A stretch of DNA of 64,000 nt from Foetidibacter luteolus (GCF_009650435.1 NZ_VVIP01000035.1:62001-126000), one strand, 5' to 3'; positions 26,493 to 36,365 are shown, counted from the first letter of the stretch. Numbers and translations are program-made. The notes: generated by a model from the letters alone, not told the origin.

Positions 26493-26642
26493 CCATCATC
26501 GTACACAAGCCCTGCACTTTATTTTTTCATTTCTAAAGCAACCCCGTTTTATTGTTTGCCGTATCCTATAGCTGAAACAGTTAACTGCGGCAACAGTTGC
26601 ATGCAATACATGTGGCAGCAGGTTAAATGGTTGTAAGTGTAC

Positions 26643-26662
26643 TATCACCGGTATTGGTGATA
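26643..26662. promoter_or_regulatory. Perfect 7+6+7 inverted repeat, possible operator
   Basis: TATCACC-ggtatt-GGTGATA. It lies 229 bp upstream of the OB-fold gene that opens the four-gene exported cluster, in the 398-bp gap 26493-26890, where I see no gene or other repeat. The dyad spacing fits a dimeric regulator such as a Crp/Fnr or LuxR type; no assignment is possible. Confidence 0.5.
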
Positions 26663-26890
26663 TGAACTTTAATGGATGATGTATAATCTTACATGCCGTT
26701 AATGTTTTTGCAACCGCTTAATGCCCGCTGTGCCGGTTTGATAAAGACTAATTTATTTAAGCCGGTAAAATCAACTATCGCTTAGAGAAGCGTTTAACCA
26801 AACACGTATCCTCCAAAAAAATGTAATGCCTATGCCTTATGGCATGCCGTTATGCATGCCCAAGGCGAAGCTTTGCATAAAACAATAACA

Positions 26891-27295
26891 ATGAAGAAAC
26901 GTAAAATTTTAACGGCACTGGGGGTTGTAATAATTGCGGGTGCGGCCTACGCCTTTTACATGTGGAATAAACCAAGACGTGATGTGCGTGATGAAGAAGG
27001 CATAAAAATTACAGCTACGGCCATTTATGAGGCTTTTAGTACGGATGAAGCAAAGGCCAATACGCTATACCTCAACAAAGCCATACAGGTAACCGGCGAA
27101 GTGCAGGAAGTTAAAAAAAACGATGCGGGCCAAACAGTAGTTTACTTAAAAACCAATGACCCTTTATACGGTGTTAACTGCACATTTAAAGAAAACCCAG
27201 GCACACTGGCAAACGGCAGCACTATCACATTCAAGGGTATTTGTACGGGATTTTTAAGTGATGTTATCATTAACGAAGGTGTAATTGTTCAATAA
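26891..27295 (+). CDS. OB-fold tRNA_anti-like membrane-anchored protein
   Basis: A 134-residue protein with an N-terminal membrane anchor (MKKRKILTALGVVIIAGAAYAFYMW) and an OB-fold of the tRNA_anti-like type: TLYLNKAIQVTGEVQEVKKND...TVVYLKTND, GVNCTFK and GSTITFKGICTGFLSDVIIN. Such periplasmic OB-fold proteins occur in Bacteroidota next to YceI and cytochrome genes; function unknown, perhaps binding a small molecule or polymer. The frame extends 13 codons upstream, but the ATG at 26891 gives a sensible anchor. It is 13 bases from the cytochrome gene and is the first gene of a four-gene unit. Confidence 0.7.
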   Translation: MKKRKILTALGVVIIAGAAYAFYMWNKPRRDVRDEEGIKITATAIYEAFSTDEAKANTLYLNKAIQVTGEVQEVKKNDAGQTVVYLKTNDPLYGVNCTFKENPGTLANGSTITFKGICTGFLSDVIINEGVIVQ

Positions 27296-27308
27296 AGCAT
27301 AAAGAAAC

Positions 27309-27683
27309 ATGAAAAAAAGAATCGTATTTCTCATTCTTCCACTGGGCTTATTAATCACTTTGCTAAACAGTAGCTGTACTAATAGTAAACCGGAAGTAGT
27401 GCCGCCATCATGCGATACTGCTACTGTAAGGCTAAGTGTTGAAATAGATGCCATCTTATCATCTAACTGCCTGGGTTGCCATGGGGGTACCGCATCGGGT
27501 GGGGCAGGCATACAGCTTGAAAACTATACCACCATAAGAACCCTGGCATTAAATGGCACTTTGCTTTCGGCCATTACGCATACCGGCAGCGCAACGCCTA
27601 TGCCATTTGGCGGTGGCAAACTTTCAGATTGCGACATCAACAAATTCAGGGCATGGATTAACAGGGGCGCTCAAAACAACTAA
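27309..27683 (+). CDS. Small c-type cytochrome lipoprotein
   Basis: A 124-residue lipoprotein: signal MKKRIVFLILPLGLLITLL, lipobox NSSC (Cys 23). The heme motif is C54-L-G-C57-H58 in SSNCLGCHGG. A Met for the sixth ligand could be that in TPMPFGG at about residue 101. It is a class of planctomycete/Bacteroidota-type cytochrome domain (GxASGGAGIxLENYTTI) in which the heme binding motif precedes a 'GG.xL.xY' segment. It is in one operon with the OB-fold, YceI and DUF5777 genes and probably acts as an electron donor or acceptor at the outer membrane. Confidence 0.85.
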   Translation: MKKRIVFLILPLGLLITLLNSSCTNSKPEVVPPSCDTATVRLSVEIDAILSSNCLGCHGGTASGGAGIQLENYTTIRTLALNGTLLSAITHTGSATPMPFGGGKLSDCDINKFRAWINRGAQNN

Positions 27684-27699
27684 TTAAAAATTCCTGCAC

Positions 27700-28248
27700 A
27701 TGAAAAAAATACAATTGCTATTTATACTGCTGCTGTCATTACAAACCGCGTTTTCCCAACTTTATATTACCCGTAATGGCCTTATCAGCTTTTATTCTCA
27801 TACAGCACTGGAAGATATTAACGCCAGCAACAACGAAGTTGCCAGTGTGTTAAACAGTGCCACCGGAGACTTTGAGTTTAAAGTGGCCATCAAGAGTTTC
27901 CACTTTAAAAAAACAGCTATGGAAGAGCATTTCAATAACGCCTCTTACATGGATTCAGAGAAATACCCTAGAGCAGGTTTTAAAGGTAAGGTTACCAATA
28001 TTTCAACTGTGGATTTTTCGAAAGATGGCGTGTACAAAGTTACCGTAGAGGGCAACCTTACCATTAAGGATGTAACAAAGCCTGTTACTGTAAATGGCAG
28101 TATAACTGTTAAGTCCGGAGCTGTTTCCGCCGATGCGGTGTTTAACGTGTTACGTAAAGACTACAATATATTGGGCGAATCTTTTGTACAGAAAAAAATT
28201 GCAGAGCAAATACAGGTAACCATTAAATGCAGCTACGATAAGCGGTAG
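27700..28248 (+). CDS. YceI family periplasmic protein
   Basis: A 182-residue lipocalin-fold protein with signal peptide (MKKIQLLFILLLSLQTAFSQ). YceI features: GLISFYSHTALEDINASNN, FKVAIKSFHFKKTAMEEHFN, the Y-M-D-S-E-K-Y-P segment followed by AGFKGK, and VTVEGNLTIKDVTKPVTVNGS. YceI proteins bind isoprenoid-like hydrophobic ligands (for example octaprenyl compounds) in a beta-barrel. In an operon with a cytochrome and an outer-membrane DUF5777 protein, a redox or quinone-related role is plausible but not proven. It overlaps nothing; 16 bases follow the cytochrome. Confidence 0.9.
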   Translation: MKKIQLLFILLLSLQTAFSQLYITRNGLISFYSHTALEDINASNNEVASVLNSATGDFEFKVAIKSFHFKKTAMEEHFNNASYMDSEKYPRAGFKGKVTNISTVDFSKDGVYKVTVEGNLTIKDVTKPVTVNGSITVKSGAVSADAVFNVLRKDYNILGESFVQKKIAEQIQVTIKCSYDKR

Positions 28249-28292
28249 CATTTATTGGCCGGCACACTAATATACTATCAAATTTTACCAAT

Positions 28293-29198
28293 ATGAAGCT
28301 GTTTATAAGCACACTTGTTTTTTCTTTTCTTATTTTTTCCCAGGCGTTGGCACAGGATGTAGACCTGGATAAAATGCTGGACGAAACCACGCAGAAAAAA
28401 GACACTTCTGTAAAGCTTACCGATGATACTTTTCTATCCACCAGGTTGATTGATGGGCATACCGTAGAAACCACACAGGCCGGTGTTTTAGACTTCAGGA
28501 TATCTCATCGTTTTGGCACATTAAACCAGGGCATTTACGACTTGTTCGGTTTAGACAATGCCTCCATGCGCATGAGTTTTGATTATGGATTTACTGACAG
28601 GTTTACCGCCGGCCTGGGCCGCAGCACTTTTGAAAAGCAATACGATGGGTTTGTAAAGTATCGTTTACTGCACCAGTCAGAGGGCAAAAAAAGCATGCCT
28701 CTTTCTGTTACGCTGGTAGCGTCAATGATCATCAAAACACTCAAAGACCAGGAAGGTGTAAAGTCTAAAAATACTGACCGCTACTACTATGCCTACCAGG
28801 TGTTGCTTGCCAGGAAGTTCAGCGAAGCTTTTTCGTTGCAATTGATGCCAACCATGATTCATTACAACATGGTACCCGCGGCTAACCTTAACAACAATTT
28901 CTTTTCTGTTGGCGCCGGTACACGCATTAAACTAAGCAAACGTTTCAGTCTTAATGCGGAGTATTATTACCAGTTACCCGGCAATAAGATTGAAGGCGCC
29001 TACAATGCGCTGTCCATAGGGTTTGACATTGTTACCGCAGGCCACGTTTTCCAGTTGCATTTTACCAACTCCACGGGTATGACGGAACGTACTGTTATTA
29101 CCGAAACCACCGGCCGCTGGGGCAAAGGCGATATCCACTTTGGGTTTAACGTATCAAGGGTGTTTACCATTAAAAAGCCAAAGCCTGCGGCTTTGTAA
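28293..29198 (+). CDS. DUF5777 family beta-barrel protein
   Basis: A 301-residue exported protein (signal MKLFISTLVFSFLIFSQALA). After about residue 60 the sequence has the alternating pattern of an outer-membrane beta-barrel and the DUF5777 phrases DFRISHRFGTLNQGIYDLFGLDNASMR and FTDRFTAGLGRSTFEKQYDGFVKYRLL. DUF5777 proteins are common in Bacteroidota next to YceI genes; function unknown, possibly a porin. It is the last gene of the 26891-29198 cluster. Confidence 0.85.
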   Translation: MKLFISTLVFSFLIFSQALAQDVDLDKMLDETTQKKDTSVKLTDDTFLSTRLIDGHTVETTQAGVLDFRISHRFGTLNQGIYDLFGLDNASMRMSFDYGFTDRFTAGLGRSTFEKQYDGFVKYRLLHQSEGKKSMPLSVTLVASMIIKTLKDQEGVKSKNTDRYYYAYQVLLARKFSEAFSLQLMPTMIHYNMVPAANLNNNFFSVGAGTRIKLSKRFSLNAEYYYQLPGNKIEGAYNALSIGFDIVTAGHVFQLHFTNSTGMTERTVITETTGRWGKGDIHFGFNVSRVFTIKKPKPAAL

Positions 29199-29248
29199 AA
29201 AGCAAAGACAATTATGATCCCGGCAGCATTGCTGCTATGAGGCTTTGG

Positions 29249-29470
29249 TTGTGTCACTCACTTGTACGCCTTGTACGCTACTCAGCATTGTGCGGCAGGT
29301 TGTAACAGGTCAATGTTCCTGGCTCAAAGTCTAATGAGTTCGGATTGTGAGGAATGCCCCATTGGCACGCTGCCGGCCAGTCAAAACGCGATGCCCACTG
29401 CCGCATAGAGAACAGAACGTACAAGAGTGCGACGCAACGATGCCTCATACATGTTCCTTCTGCCCGGCCC
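29249..29470 (+). repeat. R2 dispersed repeat, full MITE-like copy
   Basis: Begins TTGTGTCACTCACTTGTAC (29249-29267) and carries at 29420-29470 the TACAAGAGTGCGACGCAACG core plus a GCCCGGCCC end. The left and core segments are imperfect inverted repeats (GTACAAG...GAC against GTCACTCACTTGTAC). Same plan and spacing as at 48828-49043. It fills most of the 533-bp gap 29199-29731; no riboswitch was recognised ahead of the methionine synthase gene. Confidence 0.7.
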
Positions 29471-29731
29471 ATACCTATTCTTTTTCTTATAAACCGTGCC
29501 ACGGCACGGTTTATTGTAGTTTCAATCAATTCCACTACTTTTGCAGCCACAGGCGGATTTGTTTATTGTTCAGCCTGTTAAAAATCTGAACTAATAAACG
29601 TTAAAGAAACCACCCACCCGTTTCTCCTCACGTTGTATTAATTCAGAATATTTATGAAGCCCGCCTTAAGCAGTAACGGCCGTTATGCAATTAGGTCATG
29701 CGGGTTAATGTTAACGCATAAAGTTTTTGGC

Positions 29732-30745
29732 ATGAAAACCATACAGCAATGTTTACAGGAACGTATACTTATTATTGATGGCGCTATGGGCACCATGATA
29801 CAGCGGCATAAACTTACAGAAGCAGATTACCGCGGCGAAAGGTTTAAAGACTGGCACTCTGATGTAAAAGGAAATAACGACCTGCTTTGCATTACCCAGC
29901 CGCATATTATTACGGGCATACATAAAGAATACCTGGAAGCCGGCGCCGATATTATTGAAACAAATACTTTCAGCAGCACCACTATTGCAATGGCGGATTA
30001 TGATATGCAAAGCCTGGCTTTCGAATTGAATGTGGCCGCTGCCAAATGTGCAAGGGCCGCGGCAGATGAATACACCGCTAAAAACCCGGATAAGCCAAGG
30101 TTTGTTGCCGGTGCTATAGGCCCGCTGAATAAAACACTCAGTTTATCTCCTGATGTAAATAACCCTGGCTTTCGTTCTGTAACTTTTGATGAAGTTGTTG
30201 ACGCCTATTATGAACAGGTAAAAGGCCTGCACGAAGGCGGGGTGGATATACTGCTGGTAGAAACTATTTTTGATACGCTGAATGCCAAAGGCGCTATTTA
30301 TGCCGTTAAAAAGTATTTCCGGGATATTAAGCAAAAGGAGTTGCCTGTTATGATTAGCGGCACCATTACAGATGCCAGTGGCAGAACGCTTAGCGGACAA
30401 ACGCTGGAGGCCTTTTATATTTCTGTTAAGCATGCACGGCCATTAAGCATTGGCCTTAACTGTGCCCTTGGCGCCCAGGAAATGAGGGGCCACATTGAAG
30501 AATTGTCGCAGATAGCGCAGTGCTATACGTCGGCATATCCTAATGCCGGCTTGCCCAACGCAATGGGTGAGTATGATGAACAGCCTGAACAAACAGCGCA
30601 TTTTATAGAGGAATGGGCAGAACAAGGTTTTGTAAACATTGTCGGCGGCTGCTGCGGCACCACGCCAGACCATATTAAACACATAGCAGAGCATGTACAG
30701 AATTGCAAGCCCAGAGTGTTGCCTGTGCTGGAGGAGGTGCTGTAG
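29732..30745 (+). CDS. metH: Methionine synthase, homocysteine S-methyltransferase module
   Basis: A 337-residue protein equal to the N-terminal module of cobalamin-dependent methionine synthase. It opens with [13 protein letters not shown] and has the zinc-binding cysteines in GLNCALGAQ (Cys) and GGCCGT (two Cys), which bind homocysteine. In this organism MetH is split: pterin, B12 and activation modules are in the gene at 31358. The split itself is common in Bacteroidota, but here the two halves are separated by 612 bp and an ORF6N gene. The start at 29732 ([10 protein letters not shown]) is chosen because the frame upstream to 29654 is unlike the family; MLTHKVFG (29708) is an alternative. 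Confidence 0.88.
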   Translation: MKTIQQCLQERILIIDGAMGTMIQRHKLTEADYRGERFKDWHSDVKGNNDLLCITQPHIITGIHKEYLEAGADIIETNTFSSTTIAMADYDMQSLAFELNVAAAKCARAAADEYTAKNPDKPRFVAGAIGPLNKTLSLSPDVNNPGFRSVTFDEVVDAYYEQVKGLHEGGVDILLVETIFDTLNAKGAIYAVKKYFRDIKQKELPVMISGTITDASGRTLSGQTLEAFYISVKHARPLSIGLNCALGAQEMRGHIEELSQIAQCYTSAYPNAGLPNAMGEYDEQPEQTAHFIEEWAEQGFVNIVGGCCGTTPDHIKHIAEHVQNCKPRVLPVLEEVL

Positions 30746-30795
30746 GGTGCAGTTACTGTTATTTAGGGTTATTTTTATTATATAAATCCATTCTT

Positions 30796-31334
30796 ATGAA
30801 AGCAAAACTTGCTACAGCAAATGATGCGGCTATCGTTGATAAAATTTATATGCTCCGCCCCAAAAAATTATGTTGGATAGAGATTTGGCTGAAATGTACG
30901 GTGTAGAGGTTAGGGCACTGAATCAGTCTGTGAAAAGAAATCTTGAACGTTTTCCGGAAGATTTTATGTTCCAGCTTACTGATAAGGAATTTCAGTTTTT
31001 GATATCACAATCTGTGATATCAAAAAAACAAGGTAGAGGCGGTATTAGAAAGTTGCCGTATGCATTTACGGAGCAAGGTGTTGCAATGTTATCATCCGTG
31101 CTTCGTTCTGATACGGCAATCCAGGTAAACATTCAAATTATAAGAGTGTTCACCAAAATGAAGCAATTAATACTGGAAAACAAAGAGATACTTCTTCAGA
31201 TTGAAAAAATAGAAAAGAAACTGACAGACCATGACGAAGATTTAAAAGCTATCTTTTCTATCCTGAAAAAGCTGATCAACAAACCTGAAAGAAAGCGTAA
31301 TCCGATAGGGTTTCCATATTCTGGAAAAAAATAG
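30796..31334 (+). pseudogene. ORF6N/KilA-N-type DNA-binding protein, frameshifted
   Basis: The ORF6N domain opens at ATG 30796 (MKAKLATANDAAIVDKIYMLRPKK), then the frame breaks at the A6 run 30862-30867: in frame 0 it reads LCWIEIW..., stopping at 30906, while the -1 frame continues as MLDRDLAEMYGVEVRALNQ (from ATG 30870), the standard ORF6N continuation, through YAFTEQGVAMLSSVL to a coiled-coil C-terminus (IEKIEKKLTDHDEDLKAIF). One extra A restores the whole about 179-residue protein. So it is a single-base deletion, a -1 slippage site or a sequencing error. ORF6N proteins are often phage- or mobile-element-associated and are frequent in Bacteroidota. It sits between the two metH halves. Confidence 0.8.
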
Positions 31335-31357
31335 AATGAGATTTTAGAAAATATACA

Positions 31358-34039
31358 ATGAACTCAACAACAATTAAACCTTACCTGCGCTTAAGCGGCC
31401 TTGAGCCGCTTATTGTTAGGCCGGAAACCAATTTTGTAAACATTGGTGAACGTACCAATGTAACCGGTTCAAAAAAGTTTGCACGCCTGGTTAAGGAAAA
31501 CAAATACGAGGAGGCCCTGAGTGTTGCCCGGCAACAGGTGGAAAACGGCGCCCAGGTGCTGGACGTAAACATGGATGATGCCCTGCTGGATGGCGTTAAA
31601 GCCATGACCACCTTTTTAAACCTGCTGCAAAGCGAGCCGGATATTGCGAAGATTCCTATCATGATAGACTCTTCCAAGTTTGAAATAATTGAGGCGGGTT
31701 TAAAATGCGTACAGGGTAAATGCATAGTAAATTCCATTTCACTTAAGGAAGGAGAAGAGAAATTTATTCAGCAGGCACTCATTTGCCAAAGCTTTGGCGC
31801 CGCGGTAATTGTTATGGCTTTTGATGAAAACGGCCAGGCAGATACGCTGCAAAAGCGTGTTGACATCAGCCAACGTGCTTTGCGAATATTAACTGATGTA
31901 GTTGGCTATGACGAGGAAGACATCATTTTTGACCTGAACATTTTTGCTGTAGCCACCGGCCTGGAAGAGCATAATAACTACGGCGTGGATTTTATAGAGG
32001 CTACCCGTATCATAAAACAAAAACACCCGCTGGTAAAAATAAGCGGGGGTGTAAGTAACCTCTCTTTTTCTTTCAGGGGCAATGAGCATGTAAGAGAAGC
32101 AATGCACTCTGTATTCCTGTACCATGCTATTAAAGCAGGAATGGATATGGGTATAGTAAATGCAGGACAGTTAGTGGTGTATGATGAAATAGAACCGGCA
32201 TTAAGGAACCTTTGTGAAGATGTAATACTTAACCGGAATAATGATAATAATGAGGCTACCGATAAGCTGATAACTTTTGCTGAAACAGTTAAAAGCAAAG
32301 GAAAAGAGGAAAAGAAAGATGATGCGTGGAGAAACACAACGGTGGAAGAAAGGTTGAAGCATGCTTTGGTGAATGGTATTACAGACTTTATTGATACCGA
32401 TACCGAAGAAGCAAGGCAAAAATACCCCAGGCCCCTTGATGTAATTGAAGGGCCTTTAATGGCGGGCATGAACGTGGTGGGCGATTTGTTCGGGGCCGGT
32501 AAAATGTTTTTACCCCAGGTGGTTAAGAGTGCAAGGGTAATGAAAAAAAGTGTGGCATGGTTAACCCCGTTTATTGAAGCTGAAAAAGAAAACAACACAT
32601 CCAACGCTCCCAAAATATTGCTGGCTACTGTTAAAGGCGATGTACACGATATAGGCAAAAACATAGTAGGGGTGGTATTGGGCTGTAACGGCTACGATAT
32701 TGTTGATCTGGGTGTAATGGTACCTGCCGATAAAATTCTGGATACTGCCCAAAAGGTAAATGCGGACATTATTGGCCTTAGCGGCCTTATTACACCTTCT
32801 CTTGACGAAATGGTGCACGTGGCCCGGGAAATGAAGCGCCGGGGCATGGATAAACCTTTATTGATTGGCGGAGCTACCACTTCCCGTATGCATACGGCGG
32901 TGAAAATAGCCCCTGAATACGATAATGGCGTGGTGCACGTGCTGGATGCCAGCCGCAGTGTTACCGTAGCCGGTTCGTTACTCGCCAGCGAACAAAAGAA
33001 AGGGTTTCTTAACGGCGTTACTTCCGAATACAATAAGCTTAGGGATGACTTTGGAAAAAAGCAATCCGCTAAACAGTATATAAGCTTTAAAGAAGCACAG
33101 GAAAAAGCGGCCATTCCAAACTGGACTGGTTACCAACCGGCAGCGCCTTCTTTTACAGGGGTTAAAGTATTTGATAACCTTGATTTAAGCGAACTAAGGA
33201 ACTACATAGACTGGGGCCCGTTCTTTATAGCATGGGAACTGGGTGGCCGTTTCCCTCAGTTGCTCGATGATGAAGTGATTGGCAAAGAAGCCCGCAAGTT
33301 ATATAATGACGCCAATGCCCTGCTGGATACAATTATTTCAGAAAAATGGCTTACCGCTTCTGGTGTTATTGGGTTCTGGCCTGCCGTTAAAACAGGTCCG
33401 GATACCATCACAGTAACTTCAGACGATGCTACAACCGTTCAACTGGAGCATTTAAGGCAGCAGGTTAAAAAAGCCGCAAACCAACCCAATTTTTCACTGG
33501 CAGACTTTATTGCACCTGTTTCTGCCAACGTGCAGGATTATATCGGCGCTTTTGCAGTTACCATAAAAGGCATTGAACCACACATAAAACGCCTGGAAGC
33601 GCAGTTTGACGATTATAACAAAATCATGCTGCAAGCCCTGGCCGACAGGCTGGCCGAGGCTTTTGCTGAACTATTGCATGAGCGTGTACGCAAAATTTAT
33701 TGGGGATATGCCGGTAACGAGCATCTTAGCAATGAAGAACTAATTAAAGAACAATACCAGGGTATTAGGCCTGCGCCGGGTTATCCCGCCTGCCCGGATC
33801 ATACCGAAAAGTATAAGCTCTTCAACTTGCTTAATGTTACACAGAATACTGGTATAGAACTTACAGAGTCGCTGGCCATGTACCCTGCCGCTTCTGTTTG
33901 CGGCTGGTATTTCAGCCACCCGCAAAGCCAGTATTTCGGCGTAGGTAAAATATCCAAAGACCAGGTGCAGGATTATGCACAACGTAAAGGCTGGACGATG
34001 GAGGAAGCAGAAAAATGGCTGAGGCCAAACATGGAGTAA
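31358..34039 (+). CDS. metH: Methionine synthase, folate/cobalamin/activation modules
   Basis: An 893-residue protein holding the rest of MetH. From the N-terminus: pterin-binding TIM barrel ([14 protein letters not shown] at about 26-39, and [14 protein letters not shown]), the cobalamin cap helix bundle, the B12-binding Rossmann domain with [14 protein letters not shown] (the His that ligates cobalt) and [13 protein letters not shown], and the C-terminal AdoMet-dependent reactivation domain with [19 protein letters not shown]. It needs the homocysteine module from 29732-30745 to work as one enzyme. The start at 31358 ([14 protein letters not shown]) is 23 bases after the ORF6N stop. Confidence 0.93.
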   Translation: MNSTTIKPYLRLSGLEPLIVRPETNFVNIGERTNVTGSKKFARLVKENKYEEALSVARQQVENGAQVLDVNMDDALLDGVKAMTTFLNLLQSEPDIAKIPIMIDSSKFEIIEAGLKCVQGKCIVNSISLKEGEEKFIQQALICQSFGAAVIVMAFDENGQADTLQKRVDISQRALRILTDVVGYDEEDIIFDLNIFAVATGLEEHNNYGVDFIEATRIIKQKHPLVKISGGVSNLSFSFRGNEHVREAMHSVFLYHAIKAGMDMGIVNAGQLVVYDEIEPALRNLCEDVILNRNNDNNEATDKLITFAETVKSKGKEEKKDDAWRNTTVEERLKHALVNGITDFIDTDTEEARQKYPRPLDVIEGPLMAGMNVVGDLFGAGKMFLPQVVKSARVMKKSVAWLTPFIEAEKENNTSNAPKILLATVKGDVHDIGKNIVGVVLGCNGYDIVDLGVMVPADKILDTAQKVNADIIGLSGLITPSLDEMVHVAREMKRRGMDKPLLIGGATTSRMHTAVKIAPEYDNGVVHVLDASRSVTVAGSLLASEQKKGFLNGVTSEYNKLRDDFGKKQSAKQYISFKEAQEKAAIPNWTGYQPAAPSFTGVKVFDNLDLSELRNYIDWGPFFIAWELGGRFPQLLDDEVIGKEARKLYNDANALLDTIISEKWLTASGVIGFWPAVKTGPDTITVTSDDATTVQLEHLRQQVKKAANQPNFSLADFIAPVSANVQDYIGAFAVTIKGIEPHIKRLEAQFDDYNKIMLQALADRLAEAFAELLHERVRKIYWGYAGNEHLSNEELIKEQYQGIRPAPGYPACPDHTEKYKLFNLLNVTQNTGIELTESLAMYPAASVCGWYFSHPQSQYFGVGKISKDQVQDYAQRKGWTMEEAEKWLRPNME

Positions 34040-34063
34040 CCCGGTTCTTGTACTATGGGGGCT

Positions 34064-35854
34064 TTATAATCCCAGCCGGTCTATTACGTCCCGTAATTTC
34101 TGCATTGTTGTGGCTTTGTTGCTTTCATTTATCATACCCGAGTAAAGGGCAAATTCCGCATTGCGGATAATTTCAATGCAAGCTGCGGCAGAAGCATCAT
34201 CTTTCCGCTCAGTCTTCAGCTTAAACAACAGGTCTTGTAAAGAGCCGTCTGTATTAAATGTTTCTTTTAATGCCTGGTGTAGTAACTGTTTTGCAAGGCT
34301 GTAAAAAATTTCCGCATCCTGTGTTTCCCCCAGGTTTGCCAGGGCCTCGGCAAAATTAGTTTTAACAGGTTCTGCTACAGGTATGGGGGCCGTTTCCGGC
34401 AAAGGCAAAGAAACATCTCCTGTATCAGTCATGGTGGCGCCGGCAGCATTCTTTGTTTCTTTTTTTCTCAACGTAAAAAATAGCAGGATAGATGCTGCCA
34501 CAGCAATGCCCGCTACAATCCACAAGTATTTGGTATTAGAAAAATCCTGCGTTTGCTGTTGGCTGCGTGCTGCGGAAACCGTAGGCGCCGCCTTCATAAT
34601 AGTAAGATGCAGGCTATCTGTGCGCAAGGTTTTGTAAGTTTTTTCAGCAGGGTCAAAATAGCTCCAGGTAAAGGGCTCAAAAATTTGCCGGCCTTCTTTT
34701 AATGCAATAAATGGTATTTCAAAAATAACACTACCCCTTACAGGATAACTGCTATTGTCAACTGCTTCTTTCTTGGCAGCTTCAAAATGTTCGGTATTGG
34801 CAGGCCATTGGCTGCCCGGTTCTTCAACGCTTTGAAAGTTGCCATTACCAGAAACTGTAATAAGCAACCCATTGCTTTCACCAACGGCAGTTGTGGCATT
34901 TTTCAGTTGGGTTTTAATAGAAAAGTTCCCTACTGCACCTGTAAACCCGGCCGGCTTGCCATTTTGGGGCAGGGGCATTACTGTAAGTGCCACGGGCGGG
35001 TTACTTATTTCTGCAGAATAAGCCTTAGGCTTGTACGGGTTACCGTTTTCCAAAAAGTTTACTGTATTTTCAATCTTTAAGGCATCCAACGTTAGCTGCC
35101 CTTCCTGTAAAGGGATAACCGCTACTTTTCTTACCAGGTAAACCCTGTAATTTTTGCCGTTTATTTTTTCAACAAGCGGTTGCTGGTCTCCGGTAAGTTC
35201 TATAACGCTGCAGCCGGAAAAGGCAGGCTGTTTGGTTATCCGCGCTTCAGTATGTACAGCGGTGTACATTTTATAGGTAACTAAAACCGGTTCGCCGGTA
35301 TAGCAGTTGGTCTTATTTGCGGTTACCCTTACAAAAATATTTTCCCGCATAATGGCAGCAGGGTCATCACCGGGTTTCAGGGCAGGATCTTTGGGAAATA
35401 AATCCTGCAATGCAGGTTCATTAAACAAGGGCTGTAATCCTCCGCCTGAAGGTGGTGTGGCTGGCGATACAGAGGTTTTATTGGTAACGGTAATGGTAAT
35501 ACTTTTACAGGTTAGTTTTTTGCCATCGGCAACTATTTGCGTGCCGGGTAAAACCAATTTGCCGGTTCTTTTGGGAGAAAGGGTAAACAGGTAACTGAAA
35601 GATTTGCTTACCTGCCCATTAATACTAACCATGCGCTGGCTGGTATAAGGTCCGGACAAAACATTCCAGTCATCAAAATCGGGCTGTAAAAAACCTGAAA
35701 TGTCTGAGCCGTCCTTTATTTCATACGCAACATCCAGAACATCATTCCTGCCAATGGAAGAAACCCCGGTGCTAATGGTAAAACGCTGGGCCCCGGCTTG
35801 TGTAAATGATACCGCTAAACAGTAAAAAAGTAAAAGAAATTTTAAAGCCCGCAT
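34064..35854 (-). CDS. batD: BatD family protein
   Basis: A 596-residue exported membrane protein: signal MRALKFLLLFYCLAVSFTQAGAQ, Ig-like BatD repeats (FTISTGVSSIGRNDVLDVAYEI, PVLVTYKMYT), one membrane segment at about residues 446-465 (YLWIVAGIAVAASILLFFTL), and a cytoplasmic C-terminal region. BatD is part of the Bat (Bacteroides aerotolerance) system with BatA, BatB and MoxR; none of those is nearby, so the gene has been separated or the partners lie elsewhere. It converges on metH with 24 bases between stops. Confidence 0.8.
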   Translation of the reverse strand: MRALKFLLLFYCLAVSFTQAGAQRFTISTGVSSIGRNDVLDVAYEIKDGSDISGFLQPDFDDWNVLSGPYTSQRMVSINGQVSKSFSYLFTLSPKRTGKLVLPGTQIVADGKKLTCKSITITVTNKTSVSPATPPSGGGLQPLFNEPALQDLFPKDPALKPGDDPAAIMRENIFVRVTANKTNCYTGEPVLVTYKMYTAVHTEARITKQPAFSGCSVIELTGDQQPLVEKINGKNYRVYLVRKVAVIPLQEGQLTLDALKIENTVNFLENGNPYKPKAYSAEISNPPVALTVMPLPQNGKPAGFTGAVGNFSIKTQLKNATTAVGESNGLLITVSGNGNFQSVEEPGSQWPANTEHFEAAKKEAVDNSSYPVRGSVIFEIPFIALKEGRQIFEPFTWSYFDPAEKTYKTLRTDSLHLTIMKAAPTVSAARSQQQTQDFSNTKYLWIVAGIAVAASILLFFTLRKKETKNAAGATMTDTGDVSLPLPETAPIPVAEPVKTNFAEALANLGETQDAEIFYSLAKQLLHQALKETFNTDGSLQDLLFKLKTERKDDASAAACIEIIRNAEFALYSGMINESNKATTMQKLRDVIDRLGL

Positions 35855-35994
35855 ACTTACAAATATAGCAGCCTGTGTGCTAATGCGTAAATACCGGGCA
35901 GGTTAATGTGCGGTTAAAGCAATTATGTGCTTTGCCGGTAGCACATTTCAAATTAAACCATCTTACATATAAAGTACTTCGTACTTGCCTTTGG

Positions 35995-36095
35995 GCATAC
36001 CAAGCTATCGCAAAGGGCCGGGCAGAACTGCATCCTCAAGCATTCTCAAAGCAACATTTAGTTGCTTTTTCCAGTTGTGCTGCAATCCCTCCCGC
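35995..36095 (-). repeat. R1 dispersed repeat, degenerate copy H
   Basis: On the minus strand the ends are clear: a start CTGCAATCCCTC-complement (AGGGATTGCAG) at 36077-36095 and an end GCCCGGCCCTTTGCGATAGC at 35999-36023; the middle is diverged. The gap 35855-36150 otherwise holds TACTTCGTACTT at 35970-35987. Confidence 0.55.
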
Positions 36096-36150
36096 AGAGG
36101 TGCAGCTTGCTTTTATTTTAGAAAGCTGGCTGTAAAACCATTTACCAGCG

Positions 36151-36360
36151 TCAAATACCTGCTATTGTCTTTATAAACTCAGTTCTATGCCCATTCCAGT
36201 AGCATTTGCAACATCTGGCAGTTTTAAATTCGTGCTGGCAGTTTTTATACCCGTATAAAAAATGGGCACATTCGGGGCAAAGACTGCCCATTTGCGAAGT
36301 ATCTGCATAGTATTCGCTTTCACATTCATCACAGCTTTTTACAACACGGTTATTGTCCAC
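36151..36360 (-). CDS. Small zinc-ribbon-like protein
   Basis: A 69-residue protein with two apparent zinc sites: C10-x2-C13 (SCDECESEY) with C28-x2-C31 (LCPECAHF), and C41-x-H43 with C50/C51 and C53 (NCQHEF, CCKCYWNG). The start is GTG at 36360; an in-frame TAA lies just upstream and no ATG is available, so GTG is forced. It begins 6 bases after the DUF420 stop and is therefore the last gene of that transcript. The family is uncharacterised; a structural or copper/heme-assembly role beside oxidase genes is only an inference. Confidence 0.7.
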   Translation of the reverse strand: MDNNRVVKSCDECESEYYADTSQMGSLCPECAHFLYGYKNCQHEFKTARCCKCYWNGHRTEFIKTIAGI

Positions 36361-36365
36361 TTGCT

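Noticed and set aside
29480..29731. SAM or cobalamin riboswitch ahead of the metH homocysteine module
   Set aside because: I found neither a B12 box nor a recognisable SAM-binding core; only repeat remnants are visible.
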